Assembly: GCA_008921705.1 (NCBI GenBank)
Contig: VFFE01007028.1
Coordinates: 9,785 to 73,784, forward strand
DNA from: Burhinus oedicnemus
Taxonomy: Eukaryota > Chordata > Aves > Charadriiformes > Burhinidae
Length of the DNA: 64,000 nt
Direction of reading: 5' to 3'
Made by a program: the position numbers and the translations under genes. Of the stretch, positions 61,036 through 64,000 are shown piece after piece. Position 1 is the first letter of the stretch. The number at the start of each line of letters is the position of its first letter. The notes beneath the pieces are model-generated. The model was not told the origin of the DNA. It saw nothing but the letters and a program-made list of their open reading frames with translations, and did no database searches.

Positions 61036-63920
61036 TCAGCTTTCCAGATCTGCCCCTAATAAACCCACATCCTGGGTGTGTCCTCTGCAGTTCTGTGCTA
61101 TGCATTGCATATGTGTTGGAAAAGGGAGAGTTTACTGGTAAATGTCAGGCAAAATTTCTTTTTATACTAAAAAAATGAAAATATTTCAAATGTTTAATGT
61201 TTGAAAATTTCCAAGAGGGAAGAGATTTTAAATGTTCAGTAACATTTAAGGGCAAATTGTATGTGTGTGCATGTGGGATGTAAGTGAGTAGGTGGCTGAG
61301 TGGGTGTCAGTAGCACTAGAAAGGAATTCTTGATGATTTTTAAAATAAAAAACATTAAGGAGCTAACAGTATGAAATAGCAATTATTATGAAGCGTGATC
61401 TCATTTCTGAATGTGGTATGAATTTCAGGCTCTGCGGTTATTACATTTTGAATAAATAGCAATTAACATCTAAGGTTTTTCTATTTCTTTCTTTTTTTTT
61501 TTTTAAATGCCTGGCTAACAGACTAACTTAAGGCATTCTAAAATTCAAATACCTCTGAAGAGAATGTCAAGACCCCTACATCACCACTAATGACACAAAA
61601 AAAACCCCAAAGCGTGTTGTCCAACTTTGAGATTTTGCTGTATCTTCCTGCACCGACATGCACTGACCACTCCTGGGTTGTCATTTATTGCAGTGCAAAA
61701 CACCTGCAAACCTCGTACTGACTTTGCAGTTGGTTTGTATTTCAGCTTCTTGTTCTAGTGCCTCACTGCCAAGTTTAGACTGTCTTTCCCTTGCTTGTAC
61801 AATAAGACCTGTAACAAAGTTTTGCAGACCATGTTCTACTCTCAGTGGCATCTGAGCAACTCCACTTTGTGCAATTCTGTGCCAGTGGTACAAGTGCATA
61901 CGCTAAGTCTCCAAATTGTGCCCGAAGCCGCAGATGTGGGATGCCCCCACCGCCACCGGAACTTGCAAAAATGCAGTATAGAGATGAAGCATGGAGAGCT
62001 GGAGCTTCAGGTCACCCTTCCAAGGCTGTGTTGGTGCTGTAGGAGACATAACATTGAAAACCAATTAAAATGGAGTTACCGAAGAAAACAAACCTAATTC
62101 TCAGATGGTAACATTTCCTTTTACTGGAAAGCCCTTTCTGACCCATCTTCTTCCTCTAATGTCTCCAGTCAGGATGTCTAACATCTACAATTAGAAAAAA
62201 AGCCTTGAAGATGAGATGAAACATCCACACCAATGGATGATACCACTTTTTCAGTTTACGAGCTCCTTAAAAAAATTCCTGTGTAAGTGTTATTTATTTC
62301 CTGTAGAACAAACGTAAGACAACTGACCACATTCATGTTTCTTTGTTATCACCTTCAAGTCCTGTAGGAGCAGTCTGTGGAACCCCAGGAATCTGCAGAG
62401 CTCAGACTGAAAACCACTGCAGTGACGTATACGGAATAGGTACACTGGCTGCAGAGCAGCATTTGGACTGGTATTCAGCCAGGTATGTAAGCTTCTGAAC
62501 AAACAAAATATTTCAGTATTAACCTCTGTTTAATAGAAAGTGCTATTGCCGGAGGACTGATAGGAGCTTCACTTCTGAAGAAGAAGCAGTACTACAGGCC
62601 ACTTGATCCTGAAACGTATTAACCTTACTAAGCAAGTGGTGCAAACAGAGTGAGACCGTGTGCTGGCTGTTTTAAGACAACCACAAAGGACCTTCCACCC
62701 CTTTCCTTGGGAGAGTATTCCACAGCCAGCTAGATGCTCAGTCAAGATTTGCCTTTAGACTGAATAATGCAGTTTGCTTTTATTTTATCTCCTTGCGCCT
62801 GTTTTACCTATTGCCTCCATCTATACTTTTCAAACCGCCTCTGAAACTTGCTGGGGTTTGTGCAATACCCTCTGAGCGTGACGCTAAGGCTCCAGGTGTC
62901 CCTCTTCCTGTATTCCTGCTTGGCTCCGCATTACCCTCTGCCAGGCACAGTGGGGGATCTGGACGGAGGAAGTTTCCTGGAAAGTTTCCTTTCTGCAAGC
63001 GCAGGATTTCCCTCCGCTGCTGCAGGGACGCACCTTCCATTGCGGTTCTCAGAGGGCAGAAGCAGGGAGCTGAGTGGCATTACCGAATCTCTAATTCGCT
63101 GCCATTAGCAGGGGTCACTTTCAAACGCTTCTCCCTTAATGAAGCGCTGGCTGTTCCTTCCTGGCGTTTCATTAAAGCGCAAGCTGGAACAAGCAAAGAT
63201 GCACTGGAGTGAAAACGGGGAGAGAGGGGCCCCAGCTGGAGTCCTCTGCCCTCCCTCAGCCCCTTCAGCCTCCTGCAGCTGGACCCCTCTCCGAGCTCAC
63301 AAAAGAGTAAAGCGACTATTTTTTGGTTTAAGGGTTTTTGTTGTTGTTGTTGTCGCCTTTTCCCAGTGCTGTGCCCATCGTTCCAAAGAGAGGAGTGAAT
63401 ATTTGATTGCAGTAATTAGTTAATCAGTAACTGGCATAATTTTTTCCCTGATTAATGCTTTGAATAATCATTGCAGCCCTATCTGTAGGCAGTCCTGTTA
63501 TCAGAGTCACTTTGAAAACAGCTTTGAAAAGATAGATCTGCATCCTTACAGATAAAATTAGACAGGTCAAATGCTCCACCCTCCGAAAACTGCTTCTTCA
63601 TTGAAGCTGGTCAGGGGAAAAAGAGAGATCAAAAATGCATTTTCTTCTCCCAGCTCACTCATTTGCACTTCCCGGTAAGCACCATGCTTGAAGGACCTGG
63701 GGAATGAGTCCACATGGAAAATTTCAAGCTCACAGGGCAGATGGAGGCACAGGATGGGCCTTCCTGGAAATGAGGACCAGGAAAAACATTTATACAAAGA
63801 CTAATCTGTCTCTATCCCTAGAGCTTTTTTCACTGCTCCAGAGGAATGCTGAAACAGAGGGACCACATGCTGATCTCAGGGAAGGGTAAGCTCAGTTTGG
63901 ACTCTGTATGTTTAGACATA
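61036..63920. other. Intergenic DNA with an AT-rich candidate regulatory segment
   Basis: No exon or repeat recognised. A T run lies at 61491-61504. The segment 63060-63560 carries several homeodomain-type TAAT motifs and is described in the findings. Confidence 0.5.
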
Positions 63921-63924
63921 CAGA

Positions 63925-64000
63925 GAGAGTATATGTATATATACTAAAAACATGTTTTTATATATTTCATATATTTTTATATATATAATGCATGGTTTAT
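63925..64000. repeat. AT-rich (TA)n-type simple sequence at the right edge
   Basis: Blocks of TATATA, GTATATAT and TTTTATATAT fill the last 75 bases and continue past the window. Confidence 0.8.

Noticed and set aside
25485..64000. ZFAND3 exons expected from mammalian gene order
   Set aside because: None of the A20/AN1 zinc-finger protein sequence was found in the translations. The gene presumably begins beyond the right edge.
1..64000. CRISPR arrays, bacterial operons, tRNA or rRNA genes, or a novel multi-gene system
   Set aside because: The sequence is vertebrate nuclear DNA. No regularly spaced direct repeats, cloverleaf-forming genes or clustered coding frames were seen.

Overview
The window looks like bird nuclear DNA. 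It carries 5'-truncated CR1 LINE copies, one ending in the typical avian (ATTCTGTG)-type tail, decayed amniote MIR-like and CR1-like relics, and a solo LTR of the avian endogenous-retrovirus kind. Repeat content is low, and there are two sharp CpG islands. Almost none of the window is protein-coding; most open frames of 60 to 220 codons look like chance or GC-driven frames.

One gene is recognised: the first coding exon of MDGA1 on the minus strand (25156-25222). It encodes the signal peptide and the start of the mature protein, and ends in a canonical splice donor. It lies in a CpG island (about 24400-25400) that should be the promoter region, next to a 20-N assembly gap (25465-25484). No other MDGA1 exon is seen, so everything left of 25155 is read as the 5' part of a very long intron 1 that leaves the window at base 1. 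Within the intron are two CR1 copies (6700-7055 and 8161-8632), a MIR-like relic (about 15740-15905), simple repeats and a second CpG island (about 18090-18660).

Right of the gap (25485-64000) is upstream intergenic DNA. It holds a MIR-like relic and an old LINE 3' end (about 45530-47270), a second MIR-like fragment (48215-48310), a solo LTR with a 5-bp target-site duplication (49000-49711), an old repeat with an AAT-rich tail (about 58800-58970), a minus-strand CR1 (60501-61035), a (CA)n microsatellite and several AT-rich segments that read like conserved regulatory DNA. In mammals the neighbour upstream of MDGA1 is ZFAND3, head to head. No ZFAND3 exon was found here.

I found no new multi-gene system. 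The most useful leads are the splice-acceptor-like tract just upstream of the MDGA1 start exon, the intronic CpG island, a perfect 13-bp hairpin at 32404-32434, a pair of related ancient repeat copies 10 kb apart, and homeodomain/POU-site-rich segments that may be enhancers. Family names for old repeats come from remembered consensus sequences, not a database search.
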